The notes: generated by a model not told the origin, from the sequence alone. A DNA stretch of 46,375 nucleotides from Collinsella sp. (GCA_031295385.1 JAUMOL010000026.1:1-46375), one strand, 5' to 3'; shown: positions 17,268 through 25,311, counted from the first letter of the stretch. Made by a program: numbers and translations.

Positions 17268-18407
17268 TTACAGGTACTTGCGCCAATCGTCATCGTCTTC
17301 ATCGTCCTCGGCGGCAGCCTGGGCCTGCTCGGCGGCGCGGACAGCCGCAGCGCGAGCGGCAACCTGGGCATAGGACTCCTCGTTGCGCTCGGGGAAGTTT
17401 GCCAGCACGTGCTCGAACTTGGCAAAATCTTCGTCCCAGCGCGTAGAGGGCACGGCAAAAAAGACCTGCTTGACCTTAAAGTCGCCCGATGCGAGCTCCT
17501 TGCGGAAGAGCTCGGCCACGGCCTCGGCGTCAAAGCCGTTGTTGTCGCAGCCCCAAGCGCCCAGCACGAGCTTCTCGCGACCCAGCTCGTCGCAGATGGC
17601 AAGCACAAAGCGGATGCGATCGCGCAGGGCGTCCAGCAGGGCATCGTCACCCACGCGATACTCCTGGCGAGCGCGCTTGGCGTTGGGCGCGGCGGCCACG
17701 ATCACGTCGGCATACGCATGCACGTGGTTGCGGTCGAAGCGCACCGCGGGCACCACCAGCGCACGGTTGCGGTAAAGCTCGCAGTTGATATTACGGCGAC
17801 GGTTCTCGCCGTACCATTTGCGCTGCTTATCGAGAACGTTGTACAGATACGAATCGGCACAGAGCGTGGCCTCCTGACCCAGATAGCCCTGGATGTAGCC
17901 GCCGCCCGGGTTGGTGAACGAGGCAAAGGCGAGTACGGCCATGTCGCAGAATTGCGCGTAGCCTCGGCCGTTATCCAGAATGGCCTGCGTGGCAGAGGCG
18001 TCGAGCACGGTGACCTCGGGCAGGGCCGCAGCGGGCTCCTCGGCGGGCTCGGACTCGGCTTCGGCGGCCTCCTCGACGGGCTCGGGCGCCACCTCGGTAT
18101 CGACTGCAGCCGGCGCCACCTCGGTATCGACTGCAGCCTCGACCTCGGCGGCCTCGGGCTCCTCGGCAACCTGCTCCTCGGCAGCAGCAGCCACCTGGGC
18201 CTTGACCTTCATCGCCGCGACAAAACCGGCAGGCATACCATCGAACTCGCACACGCCGGCAAGCGAACGCTCGATGTCCTTGGCGCAGGCCTCGGACATA
18301 GCCGCCACATGGCACTCGGCGGCCTTGGCACGCGCCTCGCGCTTGGGATTGGGCTGACCCGTTCGGTTGGACCTGCGGTTACGGTTCCTGTTGTCGACGT
18401 CTGCCAT
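17268..18407 (-). CDS. TIGR02452 family protein (bacterial-type PARG / macrodomain)
   Basis: A 379-residue protein whose C-terminal half (about 140-355) matches the TIGR02452/DUF2263 microbial poly(ADP-ribose) glycohydrolase fold: FASFTNPGGGYIQGYLGQE is the GGG-x6-QE catalytic signature, followed by SYLYNVL and later LGAWGCDNNGFD. Such enzymes remove ADP-ribose. The N-terminal 55 residues are basic and polar; residues about 70-135 are an Ala/Glu/Val-rich, surely disordered linker that includes an exact 9-codon duplication. The tail EDDEDDDDW is acidic. AGGAAAGG precedes ATG. No partner ADP-ribosyltransferase or NAD gene is nearby. The extra N-terminal region is unlike the usual shorter family members. 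Confidence 0.85.
   Translation of the reverse strand: MADVDNRNRNRRSNRTGQPNPKREARAKAAECHVAAMSEACAKDIERSLAGVCEFDGMPAGFVAAMKVKAQVAAAAEEQVAEEPEAAEVEAAVDTEVAPAAVDTEVAPEPVEEAAEAESEPAEEPAAALPEVTVLDASATQAILDNGRGYAQFCDMAVLAFASFTNPGGGYIQGYLGQEATLCADSYLYNVLDKQRKWYGENRRRNINCELYRNRALVVPAVRFDRNHVHAYADVIVAAAPNAKRARQEYRVGDDALLDALRDRIRFVLAICDELGREKLVLGAWGCDNNGFDAEAVAELFRKELASGDFKVKQVFFAVPSTRWDEDFAKFEHVLANFPERNEESYAQVAARAAAVRAAEQAQAAAEDDEDDDDWRKYL
18086..18139. repeat. 27-bp tandem duplication inside the PARG-like gene
   Basis: Two adjacent identical 27-base units starting at 18086 and 18113 encode repeated AAVDTEVAP in the linker. The unit is in frame, so copy number can change without breaking the gene. Confidence 0.9.
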
Positions 18408-18472
18408 ACGTGGCCACCTTTCCTGTCGCTGCCGCTATCGGCTTTTCCCATCCATGATACCCCGCCGCGTAC

Positions 18473-18498
18473 AAAAAAGACGGCCCCGAAGGACCGCC
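18473..18498 (-). terminator. terminator after the BI-1 gene
   Basis: On the minus strand an 8-bp stem closes a UUCG loop (18491-18498 with 18479-18486) and is followed by six Ts (18473-18478). Confidence 0.93.
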
Positions 18499-18544
18499 TT
18501 TCGCATCGATTTACACGCACGGCAAGCACCGCCGCAATTCGCCA

Positions 18545-19240
18545 CTAGTCGCGACGGCCAAGGATGTTCAGGATGCGCAGGAACACGTTGATAATGTCCA
18601 CAAACAGATTGGACGCCATGAGCACGGCGTTGGGCAGCGTAGGCGGCACCGTCGTGGCAACATAGGTGTCGTAGCCAATAAAGCCGGCGAACACCACGAT
18701 CACGATCAGATCGGTGATGGTCTGCGAGACGCCCATGAACATCAGCACGATCTCAACCAGAATAGTGGCGAGCAGAATGCCAAAACCGATGCCATATACG
18801 CGCTGGAAAAACTTGGGGAACGTCACGCCCAAGGCGCCAAAGACAAAGGTGATGGCGGCCGTGGCGATAAAGGCAGTGTTGATGGTGGGCAGGTCGTAGT
18901 TGGCAAGGCCAAACGACGCGGTCAGGCCAAAGGTACTCGCAAAGATTACGTAGCCCACAAGGGACAGGCCCACGGACTGCTTGCTGGCGGCGGCCGACAT
19001 CATGACCATGCCGACGATGGTCAAAATAAACGAGCCAAAGACCAGCGGCAAGGCGGCGCCGCTCATCATCATGCGGGCAAACGCCATGGTGCTCGTAAAG
19101 TAAGCACCAGCGCCCATGGCACAAAAGCCCAAGAAGATGAGGGCAGACATGGCAAGATTGTACGCACGCGGCGACATCTCCTTGGCACGGCTTGCGCCGG
19201 CCTCGATGGGGCCGTTCTGATAGCCCTGGATATCGTTCAT
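18545..19240 (-). CDS. Bax inhibitor-1 / YccA family membrane protein
   Basis: A 231-residue protein with about seven hydrophobic helices, typical of the BI-1 (TMBIM) family, which are pH-sensitive Ca2+ leak channels or stress-related membrane proteins. The C-terminal part has the family GFIGYDTY after the sixth helix and a basic end (LNILGRRD). The N-terminal 30 residues are polar and cytosolic. GAAAGGAC precedes ATG. Single gene with its own terminator. The physiological role in bacteria is poorly known. Confidence 0.88.
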   Translation of the reverse strand: MNDIQGYQNGPIEAGASRAKEMSPRAYNLAMSALIFLGFCAMGAGAYFTSTMAFARMMMSGAALPLVFGSFILTIVGMVMMSAAASKQSVGLSLVGYVIFASTFGLTASFGLANYDLPTINTAFIATAAITFVFGALGVTFPKFFQRVYGIGFGILLATILVEIVLMFMGVSQTITDLIVIVVFAGFIGYDTYVATTVPPTLPNAVLMASNLFVDIINVFLRILNILGRRD

Positions 19241-19324
19241 AATTTCGTCCTTTCAAAAAGTGCCGTGAAAGACGGCGCAGCAGGTGACAAGATTCCTGTC
19301 ATTGTACCCGAATGCCGTACGTCC

Positions 19325-19663
19325 TTACCCACGGCGCTCGCCCTCGAGCGTACGATCAAAGGCCCAGACCCACCAACGCATCACGTGTGCCTGCGAGCCG
19401 TCCGCCCGCTCGCGCGTCTGGTCCTCCAGATACAACTCGGTCGCGTGCCCGCCAAAACGCACCTTATAGGTTGCCGTACGAATGCCGTGGACCGTCAGGC
19501 CAAACCCGGTGGTCGAGATAATTTCGTCAATCGTAAAGCAACGACCGTCGACCCAGCAGACGGTGACCGGCACGACCTGTCCGCCCGCGAGGATGCGAGC
19601 CACGACGTCCACATACTGCTTGTGTACGCGCCGAGTTTTGCCATCTGTCTGTCGATATTCCAT
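19325..19663 (-). CDS. hypothetical protein, 112 residues
   Basis: Not recognised. TAGGAGGC lies right before ATG. The product is soluble and beta-rich in pattern, with VPVTVCWVDGRCFTIDEI in the first half and MRWWVWAFDRTL near the end. The N-terminal 15 residues are basic. There is no signal peptide or membrane helix. The frame is open 29 codons further upstream, but that part has no ribosome site. It lies between the BI-1 gene and the divergent phosphate permease. Possibly an RNA- or nucleotide-binding small domain, but nothing proves this. Confidence 0.7.
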   Translation of the reverse strand: MEYRQTDGKTRRVHKQYVDVVARILAGGQVVPVTVCWVDGRCFTIDEIISTTGFGLTVHGIRTATYKVRFGGHATELYLEDQTRERADGSQAHVMRWWVWAFDRTLEGERRG

Positions 19664-19913
19664 GCCTCCTATTATCGAACGCATGTTTGCATGTTGTAAA
19701 GCGAACAGACTGTGGTTTTGGAGTGTCGTAGCAATCGCACGTGTCCGCATGGCGTGTTAGCAAAAAGAACACCCGCGGTCAACAGGGCTAATATTCAATT
19801 TTAGTGCCAAAAAGTTCACTTCTCTCATCAGAACTCGGTAAAGAAACCCGCAGGAGGTGATACGATTTATCATGTTTTTGTAACGTGCCTGCAAACTTCG
19901 AGAAAGCCCATAT
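19664..19913. other. intergenic region before the Pit permease
   Basis: An AT-richer 250-base stretch. It contains AGGAGGTGAT (19852-19861), a near-perfect match to the 16S tail, followed by a 3-codon ORF (ATG TTT TTG TAA) 50 bases before the permease start. It also has an AGTTC...GAACT inverted pair (19814-19837 area). No promoter could be fixed. Confidence 0.4.
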
Positions 19914-20963
19914 ATGGACGTAACGTTCTCAACCTTCCTCGGCCAAATTGTGTCGAACCCAGTCCTTGCCGTCACCGTGATCCTCGCGCTCGGCGCCATC
20001 TTCGTCAACGGATGGACCGACGCGCCCAACGCCATCGCGACCTGCGTCACTACGCGTTGCATGCCCGCCCGCGCCGCCATTCTCATGAGCGCCGCATTCA
20101 ACTTCCTCGGTGTGCTCATCATGACGCACTTTAATGCGAGCGTCGCCAACACCATCTCACATATCGTCGACTTTGGCGGAAACAGCACCATGGCGCTCGC
20201 GTGCCTCTGCGCAGCGCTGTTCTCCATCGTCGTCTACGGCGCCACAGCATCGCGTTTTGGCATCCCCACTTCGCAAAGCCACAGCCTTATCGCCGGCCTG
20301 ACCGGTGCCGCTATCGCCCTCGGCGGCGCGAGCAGCGTCAACGTCCACGAGTGGATGAAGGTCATCTACGGACTGGCGCTCTCCATCGGCCTGGGCTTTG
20401 TCATGGGCTGGGTCCTGTGCAAACTCGTCTCGGTTCTTTTCGCCGCCGCCAACAGGCGACGTGCCAATGTCTTCTTTAAATACGCTCAGATCGCGAGCGC
20501 TGCGGCCATGAGCTTTATGCACGGCGCGCAGGATGGACAGAAGTTCATCGGCGTGCTCTTTTTAGGCGTGGCCTTCGCAAACGGCCAGACCAGCGTCGGC
20601 GATGCCGGCATCCCCATCTGGATTATGCTGCTGTGCTCGGCCACCATGGGTATCGGCACCAGCGTCGGCGGCGAGCGCATCATAAAGTCCGTCGGCCAGA
20701 GCATGGTTAAGCTCGAGAAGTATCAGGGCTTCTCCGCCGACCTCGCGGGCGCCGCGAACCTGCTGCTTGCCACCCTTACCGGCATCCCCGTGTCCTCCAC
20801 ACACATCAAGACCTGCGCCATCATGGGCGTCGGTGCCGTCAAGCGCCTCTCGGCCATCAACTTCGGCGTCGTTAAGGACATGATGTTCACCTGGTTCTTC
20901 ACCTTCCCCGCCTGCGGACTCATCAGCTTTGTCATGGCCAAGCTGTTCATGATGTTCCTCTAG
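19914..20963 (+). CDS. pit: PiT family inorganic phosphate transporter
   Basis: A 349-residue PiT permease, low-affinity uptake of metal-phosphate driven by the ion gradient. About ten membrane helices. The two PiT repeats are visible: NGWTDAPNAIAT (residues about 32-43) and SFMHGAQDGQKFIGV, each with the conserved Asp and Asn/Gln. It is shorter than E. coli PitA (about 500), as usual in Gram-positives, lacking a large central loop. GAGAAAG precedes the ATG. The DUF47 gene follows 67 bases later, the standard Pit accessory pair. Confidence 0.93.
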   Translation: MDVTFSTFLGQIVSNPVLAVTVILALGAIFVNGWTDAPNAIATCVTTRCMPARAAILMSAAFNFLGVLIMTHFNASVANTISHIVDFGGNSTMALACLCAALFSIVVYGATASRFGIPTSQSHSLIAGLTGAAIALGGASSVNVHEWMKVIYGLALSIGLGFVMGWVLCKLVSVLFAAANRRRANVFFKYAQIASAAAMSFMHGAQDGQKFIGVLFLGVAFANGQTSVGDAGIPIWIMLLCSATMGIGTSVGGERIIKSVGQSMVKLEKYQGFSADLAGAANLLLATLTGIPVSSTHIKTCAIMGVGAVKRLSAINFGVVKDMMFTWFFTFPACGLISFVMAKLFMMFL

Positions 20964-21030
20964 TCAAACCGAACGTCCATCTGGACCGCAACACTTCGCC
21001 CACCCGTCTTCGCCTCGAAAGGACCCACCC

Positions 21031-21654
21031 ATGGCTAAGAAACCCGATTCGTTCTACTTTGACAACTACGTCGCCTGCGCCGACCTCGCCGTCCAGGCCG
21101 CCGAGCTGCTTACCCAGATTTTTGAGAACTTCGATCCCGCGCAGATTCACGACATGCTCAATAAGATGCATGCGATTGAGCATGCGGCAGACAAGAAGCA
21201 CCACGAGCTCGAAGACGCCCTGCTCACCGCCTTTATCACCCCGCTCGAGCGCGAGGATCTGGATCTGATGAGCTGCGCGCTCGACACCGTGCTCGACCGT
21301 ATTGAGGGCGTCGTGCAGCGCGTCTACTTCACCAACATTCAGAGCATCCATCCCGACGCCATCGTCATCGCCCACAAGGTGACTGACGCCTGCCGCGCCA
21401 TGAAAGACCTGATGGTCGAGCTTCCCAACTACCGCAAGTCCAAAACGCTGCGCGAGCTGGTCATCCAGATCAACACCATCGAGTCCGAGGCCGACGAGCT
21501 CTACATCAACGCCATGCGCAACCTGCACGTTAACGGCAAGGATCCGCTCGAGGTCATCGCTTGGCGTGACGTCTACGCATTCCTGGAGTACTGCGCCGAC
21601 TGCTGCGAGAATGTGGCCGATGTCGTGGATTCGATTGTCATGAAGAACAGTTAA
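21031..21654 (+). CDS. DUF47 / PhoU-like Pit accessory protein
   Basis: A 207-residue all-helical DUF47 protein (TIGR00153), related to PhoU and regularly encoded next to Pit permeases, where it is thought to regulate phosphate flux. The three-helix-bundle metal-site residues appear as AIEHAADKKHHELED and IESEADELY. Start chosen at ATG after GAAAGGA. It is cotranscribed with the permease. A giant hairpin follows its stop directly. Confidence 0.9.
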   Translation: MAKKPDSFYFDNYVACADLAVQAAELLTQIFENFDPAQIHDMLNKMHAIEHAADKKHHELEDALLTAFITPLEREDLDLMSCALDTVLDRIEGVVQRVYFTNIQSIHPDAIVIAHKVTDACRAMKDLMVELPNYRKSKTLRELVIQINTIESEADELYINAMRNLHVNGKDPLEVIAWRDVYAFLEYCADCCENVADVVDSIVMKNS

Positions 21655-21660
21655 TTGGGG

Positions 21661-21766
21661 GTACGTGTCCCGGCGGCGAAGGGCCGGCACCTGTTTGCTT
21701 TCTCACTCCGGCTGCATGGCAGAGTCGTTCGAAAGTAAACAGGTGCCGGCCCTTCGCCTTACGTAC
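21661..21766. repeat. 106-bp inverted repeat (long hairpin), second member
   Basis: Arms 21675-21702 and 21731-21758 pair over 28 bases with one mismatch, and GTACGT/ACGTAC closes the outer ends. The arm reads GGGCCGGC, then GTTTGCTTTC, close to GGGGCCGGCC and GTTTGATTTTT of the element at 7799-7924. It starts six bases after the DUF47 stop. Same design, position and core suggest one family. Confidence 0.8.
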
Positions 21767-21771
21767 CACCA

Positions 21772-21886
21772 TTGGGAACTTTGGCTGATACTTTGAAAGC
21801 GATGGGGCTTTTGTTGGCGGGGCCTTTGGACCCGATTGGGAACTTTGGGACCGCCTTAAACGTTTGGGTGGATGGGGCTTTGGGTA
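21772..21886. repeat. imperfect direct duplication before the nitroreductase
   Basis: ATTGGGAACTTTGG occurs at about 21772 and 21836, and each copy is followed some 30-36 bases later by GATGGGGCTTT. The stretch is G/T-rich on the plus strand. The only long frame over it is a minus-strand Pro/Gln/Lys-rich one with no ribosome site, treated as non-coding. Confidence 0.6.
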
Positions 21887-21934
21887 CCCTTTGTTTTACT
21901 TTGGATTGATTCGTTGAATTTGGAGGGCTTGGTT

Positions 21935-22465
21935 GTGAGTTATTTGGATCTGGCTCGGTCTCGGTATTCTTGTCGCGAGTTTGAGAATCGTTCTGTTGAG
22001 CAGGCTGTGGTGGATGCCATTGTTGAGGCTGGGCGGATTGCTCCTTCTGCTTGTAATAATCATCCAACCCGTGTGATGGTGTTGGATACGCCTGAGCTTC
22101 TGGAGAAGGCTGCTGTTTGTCAGCCTCGGTTTGCTCGTGATGGGTCTATCTTTGGCGCTCCGCTTGTCTTCCTTATTTGCAGCGTTACCGATGATGCTTG
22201 GGTGCGCCCGTATGATCAGATGAATTCCAGCGAAATCGATACATCCATCGTTTGCGATCAGATGATGATGGAGGCCACCGAGCAGGGCCTGGGAACGTGC
22301 TGGGTATGCCATTTTAAGCCAGAGGTGGCACAGGAGCAGTTCAATCTGCCCAAGGGCGTTTATCCCTATCACATGCTTGTCTGTGGCTATCCTGCCGACC
22401 ACATCGCCGACCCCGAGCATCGCGAGGCCCGTACCATTCCCCTCCCCAACTTCCTCCTCAAGTAG
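21935..22465 (+). CDS. nitroreductase family protein
   Basis: A 176-residue FMN-dependent nitroreductase-fold protein. LARSRYSCREF near the start is the phosphate-binding Arg motif, IAPSACNNHPTRV follows, and GLGTCWVCHFKP and VCGYPAD near the end are typical. Start is GTG, set by GGAGGG 7 bases upstream; an ATG 21 codons earlier has no ribosome site and no family similarity. The first ~95 codons mostly end in T or G, while the last ~80 end in C like neighbouring genes, suggesting a mosaic origin. Reaction partner unknown; NAD(P)H-dependent reduction of nitro or quinone compounds is the general role. Confidence 0.88.
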   Translation: MSYLDLARSRYSCREFENRSVEQAVVDAIVEAGRIAPSACNNHPTRVMVLDTPELLEKAAVCQPRFARDGSIFGAPLVFLICSVTDDAWVRPYDQMNSSEIDTSIVCDQMMMEATEQGLGTCWVCHFKPEVAQEQFNLPKGVYPYHMLVCGYPADHIADPEHREARTIPLPNFLLK

Positions 22466-22511
22466 TTTTTTGGCACATGCCCTAAAACCTACCTTTTACC
22501 GCTCACCCATT

Positions 22512-22552
22512 CGCCGAGTTCTGCGCCACAATGTGCAGGGCTCGGTTTTTTA
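22512..22552 (+). terminator. terminator after the nitroreductase
   Basis: CCGAG (22514-22518) pairs with CTCGG (22541-22545), with an inner CTGC/GCAG stem, followed by TTTTTTAT. Confidence 0.85.
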
Positions 22553-22577
22553 TATTGCGCGCCCCTGCACAGTCATA

Positions 22578-22608
22578 AAAAAGGACCCGCAAGCTGCGGG
22601 TCCTTTCT
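22578..22608 (-). terminator. terminator after divIVA
   Basis: An 11-bp stem (22580-22590 with 22596-22606, loop AAGCT) followed on the minus strand by a run of Ts. It ends the yggS-sepF-yggT-divIVA unit and may also act on the plus strand. Confidence 0.92.
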
Positions 22609-22632
22609 AGGCACTAAATTGTAGGCCGAATG

Positions 22633-23307
22633 TTAGTCCAGGTCGTCGGCAGCGAAGTTGTCGATCGGGGCGAAGGGGTCGGCCACGGGGACAACCGGGT
22701 CAGCGACGGGCAGCGGCTCGGCAGGAACAGTCACTGCAGGAGAAGCGGCGGAACCGACCGGCGTGGAGGCCATCAGATCGGCCGGGAAGGAATTCTGGGC
22801 ATCGTCCATGAAGTGCTGGATGAGCTTGAGGTACTCGGCCTTGAACTCCTCACGGGAAGCCTTGAGACGATCGATCTCCTCGAGCTCGGCCTGCTTCTCG
22901 GTCAGAGCCTGGCGGATAACCTCGCGGGCCTTGGCGTCAGCCTCGTTGCGGATACGCTCAGCGTTCTCGTTGGCATCGTTGACGATGGTCTCAGCGGTCT
23001 GCTGGGCAGCGATCAGGGCAGCGGAAATCTGGCGCTCCTGAGCGGAGAAGTCAGGGGCGGGAGCAGCCACGGGGGCGGCAGGAACGGCCTGGGCGGGGGC
23101 ATCCTGAGCCTGGGCAAGCTGAGCCTGCGCATCGGCAAGCTGCTGCTCGGTAGCAGTCAGACGACCCTTAAGGTCGACGATCTTAGCGAGCATAGCGTCA
23201 ACCTCGGAGGACAGCGTCTCCAAGAAGACGTCGACCTCGGCAGGATCGTAGCCACGCTTGGCCTCAGAGAAAGTCTGAGCCTGGATGTCTGCAGGGGTAA
23301 TAGCCAT
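22633..23307 (-). CDS. divIVA: DivIVA-like cell-division / polarity protein
   Basis: A 224-residue DivIVA homologue. The N-terminal lipid-binding domain (residues about 1-55) has FSEAKRGYDPAEVDVFLETL, the family signature. A coiled coil follows, interrupted by an Ala/Pro/Gln-rich stretch (about 65-90), then a second long coiled coil (about 92-160), and a Pro/Ala/Val tail. It recognises negatively curved membrane at septa and poles and recruits division or growth proteins. AAAGGAGA precedes ATG. It is last in the unit with sepF and yggT, as in Actinobacteria and Firmicutes. Confidence 0.92.
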   Translation of the reverse strand: MAITPADIQAQTFSEAKRGYDPAEVDVFLETLSSEVDAMLAKIVDLKGRLTATEQQLADAQAQLAQAQDAPAQAVPAAPVAAPAPDFSAQERQISAALIAAQQTAETIVNDANENAERIRNEADAKAREVIRQALTEKQAELEEIDRLKASREEFKAEYLKLIQHFMDDAQNSFPADLMASTPVGSAASPAVTVPAEPLPVADPVVPVADPFAPIDNFAADDLD

Positions 23308-23368
23308 AACAAGTCTCCTTTTTCATCGCCTCGGCGCTACACGCCCGACGTAAGTTACTAAGTCAGTT

Positions 23369-23650
23369 CTACACGAGTATACCTATAAGAAGCTGCAGAA
23401 CCAGCCTCTGCACCAACTGCAACGCAATAATCGCAACGACCGGCGAAAAATCGATACCGCCCATCGGCGGGATGAAACGACGGAACAGGTTGAGCCACGG
23501 ACCGCACACGCTATCAAGCACCGCGGCAATATCCTGAAGCAAACCACCCTGCTTCATGGGAATCCACGTCATAAAGCAGTAGACGACAATGAGCGTGGAA
23601 TAGAAGTTGAACAGCGTGTTGACCAGCTGGACGATAGTGTAGATGTTGAT
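23369..23650 (-). CDS. yggT: YggT family membrane protein, non-canonical start
   Basis: YggT has two membrane helices joined by the conserved PWLNLFRRFIPPMGGIDFSP loop; the second helix is AIIALQLVQRLVLQLL. Helix 1 (INIYTIVQLVNTLFNFYSTLIVVY) is encoded upstream of the first in-frame ATG (23572), and the frame has no ATG, GTG or TTG between the stop TAA at 23674-23672-adjacent codons and that point. GAGGAG stands 6 bases before ATC at 23650, giving 93 residues, the normal YggT size. I therefore place the start at this ATC; an ATT two codons earlier is too near the ribosome site. A sequencing error is the alternative. The sepF stop is about 21 bases upstream. Confidence 0.75.
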   Translation of the reverse strand: MNIYTIVQLVNTLFNFYSTLIVVYCFMTWIPMKQGGLLQDIAAVLDSVCGPWLNLFRRFIPPMGGIDFSPVVAIIALQLVQRLVLQLLIGILV

Positions 23651-23671
23651 GGGAATCTCCTCGTCTTGTCT

Positions 23672-24394
23672 TTACTTAAGGTAGCCGTCGGCACGAAGCT
23701 TCTTGAGATCGGAATCTTTGACCTCGCAACCGGCGGGCAGCACCATGAACACGCGGTCGCCCACCTCCTTGACCGTGGCACCCAGACCGCAGGCAAAGCC
23801 GTAAGAGAAGTCCAAGACGCGCTTGGCAACTTCGGTGCGTACGCCCACAAAAATCAGTGCGACAGGCTGCTTGGTGCGAACGCGGCGCACCACGGTCTCC
23901 ACGTCGTCATAGCTCTCGGGGCGCAGGACATAGGCCGGCAGCTGCGGCGTGGCGTTGATGATATTGCTCGCATAGGCCGAGGCATCGCTCGGTGCAGGTG
24001 CGGGTGCAGCGGCGGCACGGGCGCGGGTATTCTCGGCGTAGCTCGACGGCGTGTCATAGGCACCAGGACGATAACCGCTCGCAACACTGTCCTGCGAGCG
24101 CGAAGGCGGGTTATACGTCGTGGCATGGCGGGAGTCATCGCCGACCAGCTGACCGGAGCGCGTATACACGGCAACCGACTCAGCTTCACCGCGGCGCGTC
24201 TGGCCAAGCAGGCCGTTGCTCGGCTCGTCTTGGGTGTAGAAGCCCTCGCCCGAAGCACCACTGTAGCCGTTGTTCTGATAGCCATCGTCGTAGCCGTCAT
24301 CGTAGCCGTAGTCGTCGTCCTGGCCATAACCCTGGTCGTAACCCTGCTGGCCGCCCAGGTGCATCTTATTTTTAATCTCGTCAAGGAAGCCCAT
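23672..24394 (-). CDS. sepF: cell division protein SepF
   Basis: A 240-residue SepF, the FtsZ membrane anchor and bundler that replaces FtsA in many Gram-positives. MGFLDEIKNKM is the N-terminal amphipathic membrane helix. A long low-complexity linker follows (Gly/Tyr/Asp repeats such as GYDDGYDDGY, about residues 18-45, then Ser/Ala/Pro). The C-terminal SepF domain (about 150-240) has VLRPESYDDVETV, PVALIFVGV and FMVLPAGCEV. The linker is longer than usual. GAGAGGAC before ATG rejects a 17-codon longer form. No ftsA is present in this cluster, which fits SepF as the anchor. Confidence 0.93.
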   Translation of the reverse strand: MGFLDEIKNKMHLGGQQGYDQGYGQDDDYGYDDGYDDGYQNNGYSGASGEGFYTQDEPSNGLLGQTRRGEAESVAVYTRSGQLVGDDSRHATTYNPPSRSQDSVASGYRPGAYDTPSSYAENTRARAAAAPAPAPSDASAYASNIINATPQLPAYVLRPESYDDVETVVRRVRTKQPVALIFVGVRTEVAKRVLDFSYGFACGLGATVKEVGDRVFMVLPAGCEVKDSDLKKLRADGYLK

Positions 24395-24454
24395 GGTTGT
24401 GTCCTCTCGCGGTTTAGTGCAGGCGCCCCGATAATCAGTGCGCACTTCAGAGCC

Positions 24455-25192
24455 TTATTTTACTGCAAACTCCGGGCTAAATACTACCCTGCCCAGGCGA
24501 ACGAGCGTAGAGCCCTCCTCAAGGGCAGACTCAAAGTCCTCGCTCATACCGCAGGAAAGCTCAGGCAGGTTCAAATCGGGATGCGCCGCCTCCAGCTCAT
24601 CCCTCAGCTCACGAAGCCCCGCAAAGGTGCGGCGTGCCACATCCTTATTCCCCCGGGGCGCCATAGTCATAAGCCCCTGTACGCAAATTCCCTCAAGTTC
24701 CGCAAGCTCACCCGCGGCGGCGCGAATCTCATCGGGTGAAAAGCCTCCCTTCGACTCCTCACCACTCACATTGACCTCAATGAGCACACGCTGGGGGCCG
24801 ACGAGCTCGCCTGCCTCAATCTTGCGAACAGCACGGCTCGAGATCGCCTGCGCCAGATGCAGCGAACCCACCGAGTGAATCAGCTCGGCTGAGCCCAGCA
24901 CCGCATTGATCTTATTGGTCTGCAGGTTGCCGATCATATCGAAGCGCACCTCGGGCAGCTCCGGATGCTCCGCCAGACCCGTGAGCTTGCGAACCAGCTC
25001 CTGCGGGCGGTTCTCGGCAAAATGGCGATACCCCGCCTGGATGGCGGCAACGGTCTCATCGACACCAACGGTCTTGGACACGGCAATGAGGCTCGCGGCG
25101 TCGTGGGGACGGCCCGCGCGATCGAGCGTCGCATAAAAACGTTCCAGAATCTGCTCGCGGCGAGCGCGCATCAAGTCCAAATAGTTATCCAT
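24455..25192 (-). CDS. yggS: YggS family pyridoxal-phosphate homeostasis protein
   Basis: A 245-residue single-domain alanine-racemase-like PLP-binding protein (YggS/PLPBP/YlmE), which buffers free PLP without known catalysis. LIAVSKT carries the PLP Lys, HFAENRPQEL, MIGNLQTNK and LSCGMSEDFESAL are family blocks, with MTMAPRG in between. GGAGGC precedes the chosen ATG; the 28-codon upstream extension is not conserved. In Gram-positive dcw clusters this gene normally sits between pgeF and sepF; here the pst operon comes between. Confidence 0.94.
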   Translation of the reverse strand: MDNYLDLMRARREQILERFYATLDRAGRPHDAASLIAVSKTVGVDETVAAIQAGYRHFAENRPQELVRKLTGLAEHPELPEVRFDMIGNLQTNKINAVLGSAELIHSVGSLHLAQAISSRAVRKIEAGELVGPQRVLIEVNVSGEESKGGFSPDEIRAAAGELAELEGICVQGLMTMAPRGNKDVARRTFAGLRELRDELEAAHPDLNLPELSCGMSEDFESALEEGSTLVRLGRVVFSPEFAVK

Positions 25193-25244
25193 TGCCAATC
25201 GCCTCCGCTGACAGCCAAACAAGTAGTCCCATGCTAACGCAAGA

Positions 25245-25274
25245 GCGCGGCCCCGCATGTGCAAGGCCGCGCTC
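25245..25274 (-). terminator. hairpin between phoU and yggS
   Basis: A perfect 9-bp stem (25245-25253 with 25266-25274). No T-run follows on the minus strand, so it may be a processing or attenuation site that lets some transcription pass into yggS. Confidence 0.4.
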
Positions 25275-25311
25275 ACTTAGGTATTTACAATCTTTCGACG
25301 AACGGGGTTAC

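Noticed and set aside
21759..22067. 102-codon Pro/Gln/Lys-rich minus-strand frame
   Set aside because: Antisense to the nitroreductase start, no ribosome site, and its repeats follow from the DNA duplication there.
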